DNA of 14,446 bases from contig JAEWAU010000024.1 of NCBI GenBank assembly GCA_023391535.1, positions 1-14,446 on the forward strand. The letters run 5' to 3'. Positions 11,846 through 14,446 of the stretch are shown piece after piece; within the stretch, counting starts at the first letter, position 1, and every line of letters starts with the position of its first letter. A program made the position numbers and the translations under genes. This DNA is from Bacillota bacterium (GTDB lineage: Bacteria; Bacillota; Clostridia; Oscillospirales; Ethanoligenentaceae). Below the pieces are notes generated by a model, which searched no databases, was not told where the DNA came from, and was given only the letters and a program-made list of their open reading frames with translations.

Positions 11846-14284
11846 TCACGCTTTTCCGAGCACGACCTCCACGCGGTGCGTGCCGCCCGAAAACAGCGGC
11901 AGCAGCGCGCCCGCGCATGGCTTGCCGTCCACGGTGCAGGAAGCCACCCCGCGGCAGACGTGCCCGGGGTTTTTCACCTCGATCTCGTAAACCGCGCCGC
12001 GGAACACGCGCCGCACGCGGTAGCCCTCCCAGCCGGCCGGGATGCACGGGTCTACGCGCAGGCCGCCGAATTCCGTGCGCACGCCCAGAATGTACTGCGA
12101 GAGCACGAAGAAGTTCCACGCCGCGGTGCCCGTGAGCCACGAGTTCTTGGCCTCGCCGTAACGGGAGGCGTCGCGCCCGGCCACCATCTGGGAATAAACG
12201 TAGGGTTCGGTGCGGTGGATCTCGCTGATATTTTCGAGGTAGGCCGGGGCGATTTTGCGGTAGAGCGAGAAGGCGCGGTCGCCGCGGCCGAGCACGGCCT
12301 CCGCCGCGATGGCCCAGGCGTTGTTGTGGCAGAACACCGCCGCGTTCTCCTTGTAGCCGGGCGGGTAGCTCGAGATCTCGCCCAGCTCCGGATGGTACTT
12401 CGTGTAGGCCGGCTGGCACAGCAGCACGCCGTAGGGCGTTTCCAGCAGGCGCTGGAGGCTATCCATTGCCTGCGCGGCCTGCCCCGTTTCGAGCCCGATG
12501 CCCGCCATGACGCAGAAGCCCTGCGTTTCGATGTAAATTTTTCCCTCGTCGTTCTCGTGGCTACCCACCTTGTGGCCGAGGCTGTCGTACGCGCGCAGGA
12601 ACCATTCGCCGTCCCACCCGTACTCAAGCACGGCGCGCCGCATCATCTCCACATGGCGCCGCGCCTCCGCGGCTTCCTCCGGAAGGCCGTGCAGGCGGCA
12701 CAGCCCGGCGAAATCCTGCCCGATGAGCACGAACATGGCGGCGATGAGCACCGACTCCGCCACGCGGCCGTCGGAATTGCCCGTCGTCTGGAACGGCTCG
12801 TCGGGGTTTTGGGAAAAACAGTTGAGGTTGAGGCAGTCGTTCCAATCCGCCCGGCCGATAAGCGGCAGGCCGTGCGGCCCGAGGTTGTGCAGCACGTGCC
12901 AGAATGAGCGGCGGCAGTGCTCGAGCAGGGGCGCTTTCTCCCGCTCGTCGTTTTCGAACGGCACCGGCTCGTCGAGAAACGCGGCGTCGCCCGTCTCCTT
13001 CACATAGGCCGCCACGGCGCAGATGAGCCAGAGCGGGTCGTCATTGAAGTTGCCGCCGATCTCGTTGTTGCCGCGCTTGGTGAGCGGCTGGTACTGGTGG
13101 TAAGCGCCGCCGTCGCGCAGTTGGGTGGCCGCGAGGTCGCGGATGCGCGCGCGCGCCTGCGCGGGCAGCATGTGCACGAAACCGAGGATATCCTGGTTGG
13201 AATCCCGAAAGCCCATGCCTCGCCCGGTGCCCGATTCGAAATAGGAGGCCGAACGCGAAAGGTTGAACGTGACCATGCACTGGTACGGATTCCAGATATC
13301 CGCCATGCGGTCGAGCCGCTCGTCGCCGCTGTGCAGCCGGAAGCGCGAAAGCAGCTCCTCCCAGTTTTCACGCAGGGCCGAAAACGCCGCGTCACACTTC
13401 TCATTGGTATCGTAGCGCGCAAGCAGGGCGCGCGCGGGGGAACGGTTTACGCGGCCCTCGGCGTCGAACTTCTGCTCAGGCGGGTTTTCGGCGTAGCCCA
13501 GCACGAAGATGAGCTCCGTCGATTCGCCCGGCTCGAGGCGCAGCCGCAGAAAATGCGAGGCGATGGGGTGCCAGCCGTCCGCGCGCGAATTCCCGGGCTT
13601 GCCGCCCATTACGGCGGCGGGGCTCGCAAGCCCGTTCATGGGGCCGAGGAACGCGTCACGGTCGGTGTCGAAGCCGTCCACAGGGCGGTTCACGGCGTAA
13701 AAGGCGAAATGGTTGCGGCGCTCGCGGTATTCGGTGGTGTGGCAGAGCAGCGGGCCGTCGATATCCACCTCGCCGGTGCTGAAGTTGCGCTGGAAATTCG
13801 AGGCGTCCGCCGCCGCATCCCACAGGCAGAATTCCAAAAACGACGTGAGCGTGAACTCCTTGGGCGCGGCGCCGAGGTTTCGCAGCGTGACGCAGTGGAG
13901 CTCGCACGGGTCGTTTTGCGGCACGAAGAACAGCACCGACGCTTCCAGCCCGTTTTTGCGGCCCGTGATGCGGGTGTAGCCGAGGCCGTGGCGGCATTCG
14001 TAAAATTCCAGCGGGGTCTTCACGGGCTTAAACGTCGGCGACCACACGGTGCCGCCGTCGTTTATGTAAAAATAGCGGCCGTTGCTATCCACCGGAATGT
14101 CGTTGTAACGGTAGCGCAGGATGCGGCGCAGCCGGGCGTCGCGGTAAAAGCAGTAGCCTCCCGCCGTGTTGGAAACGAGCGAGAAGAAGTCCTGCGTGCC
14201 CAGGTAGTTGATCCACGGATAGGGCGTGTAAGGCGTGGTGATCACATACTCGCGGGCTTCGTCGTCGAAATACCCGAATTTCAT
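11846..14284 (-). CDS. Cellobiose phosphorylase, glycoside hydrolase family 94
   Basis: The 812-residue cytosolic enzyme splits cellobiose with phosphate into glucose 1-phosphate and glucose, saving one ATP per disaccharide. The N-terminal KFGYFDDEAREYVITTPYTPYPWINYLG (2-29) is typical of cellobiose, rather than chitobiose or cellodextrin, phosphorylases. The glucose-binding loop is GRGMGFRDSNQD (354-365). R355 and D361 correspond to R362 and D368 of the Cellvibrio gilvus enzyme, and the general acid is D483 in RADWNDCLNLN (478-488), matching D490 there. HNNAW (653-657) is near the phosphate site. Length is that of the whole family, so the gene is complete. ATG 14284 has AGAAAGGA about ten bases upstream; an in-frame ATG at 14326 falls in GC-rich leader. 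Its promoter is not seen, and no sugar transporter is present in the window. Cellobiose is the best substrate call; another beta-glucoside is possible. Confidence 0.93.
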   Translation of the reverse strand: MKFGYFDDEAREYVITTPYTPYPWINYLGTQDFFSLVSNTAGGYCFYRDARLRRILRYRYNDIPVDSNGRYFYINDGGTVWSPTFKPVKTPLEFYECRHGLGYTRITGRKNGLEASVLFFVPQNDPCELHCVTLRNLGAAPKEFTLTSFLEFCLWDAAADASNFQRNFSTGEVDIDGPLLCHTTEYRERRNHFAFYAVNRPVDGFDTDRDAFLGPMNGLASPAAVMGGKPGNSRADGWHPIASHFLRLRLEPGESTELIFVLGYAENPPEQKFDAEGRVNRSPARALLARYDTNEKCDAAFSALRENWEELLSRFRLHSGDERLDRMADIWNPYQCMVTFNLSRSASYFESGTGRGMGFRDSNQDILGFVHMLPAQARARIRDLAATQLRDGGAYHQYQPLTKRGNNEIGGNFNDDPLWLICAVAAYVKETGDAAFLDEPVPFENDEREKAPLLEHCRRSFWHVLHNLGPHGLPLIGRADWNDCLNLNCFSQNPDEPFQTTGNSDGRVAESVLIAAMFVLIGQDFAGLCRLHGLPEEAAEARRHVEMMRRAVLEYGWDGEWFLRAYDSLGHKVGSHENDEGKIYIETQGFCVMAGIGLETGQAAQAMDSLQRLLETPYGVLLCQPAYTKYHPELGEISSYPPGYKENAAVFCHNNAWAIAAEAVLGRGDRAFSLYRKIAPAYLENISEIHRTEPYVYSQMVAGRDASRYGEAKNSWLTGTAAWNFFVLSQYILGVRTEFGGLRVDPCIPAGWEGYRVRRVFRGAVYEIEVKNPGHVCRGVASCTVDGKPCAGALLPLFSGGTHRVEVVLGKA

Positions 14285-14446
<162 letters not shown>

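Noticed and set aside
11740..12907. Plus-strand frames opposite the end of the cellobiose phosphorylase gene that might be under the LexA-like box
   Set aside because: Arg/Ala/Pro-rich translations with no domains and no ribosome binding site; they are antisense to a complete GH94 gene.

Overview
The window looks like chromosomal DNA of a GC-rich Firmicute (Bacillota), probably a gut-type Clostridia member. The grounds are consensus sigma-A promoters with 17-bp spacers, AGGAGG-type ribosome binding sites, the rpsF-ssb-rpsR gene order, a ComEB-type dCMP deaminase, an Mbl-like actin, tRNAs with encoded CCA, and protein sequences that resemble Firmicute families. This is inference from gene content; no search was run. 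The right end is an 88-base G run that is almost certainly a sequencing artefact at a contig edge, so the true sequence stops near 14358.

Layout. 299-1483 (+) encodes a four-helix membrane protein with two DUF2812 domains, behind a promoter covered by a palindrome. 1649-2671 (+) is a stand-alone MreB/Mbl with its own near-consensus promoter, a TTG start and a 5' stem-loop. 2840-4045 (+) is UDP-galactopyranose mutase (glf), closed by a terminator. 4151-5917 (+) is a GNAT acetyltransferase followed by a MalY/PatB-type PLP enzyme, closed by strong hairpins. At 6072-6482 two tRNA genes diverge: Ala(CGC) on the minus strand and Pro(CGG) on the plus strand, each with its own promoter. From 6571 on, every gene is on the minus strand: dCMP deaminase; the rpsF-ssb-rpsR operon (8322 down to 7197); an AEC-family transporter; a TetR regulator translationally coupled to a membrane-anchored nitroreductase-like protein; and a GH94 cellobiose phosphorylase running to the contig end.

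How the parts fit. Most of the window is housekeeping: ribosomal proteins and SSB, tRNAs for GC-ending codons, dCTP/dUMP metabolism, cell shape and a surface-sugar precursor. The regulated accessory units are the DUF2812 gene, the TetR-nitroreductase pair (a 15-bp palindrome lies over its likely transcription start), the AEC transporter (an inverted repeat overlaps its -35) and the cellobiose phosphorylase. I found no CRISPR array, transposase, phage gene or defence locus, and no convincing new multi-gene system. The best leads for new biology are small regulatory elements: the TetR operator, the DUF2812 promoter palindrome, a LexA-like box downstream of the phosphorylase gene, and hairpins in the rpsF operon and tRNA-Ala leaders.
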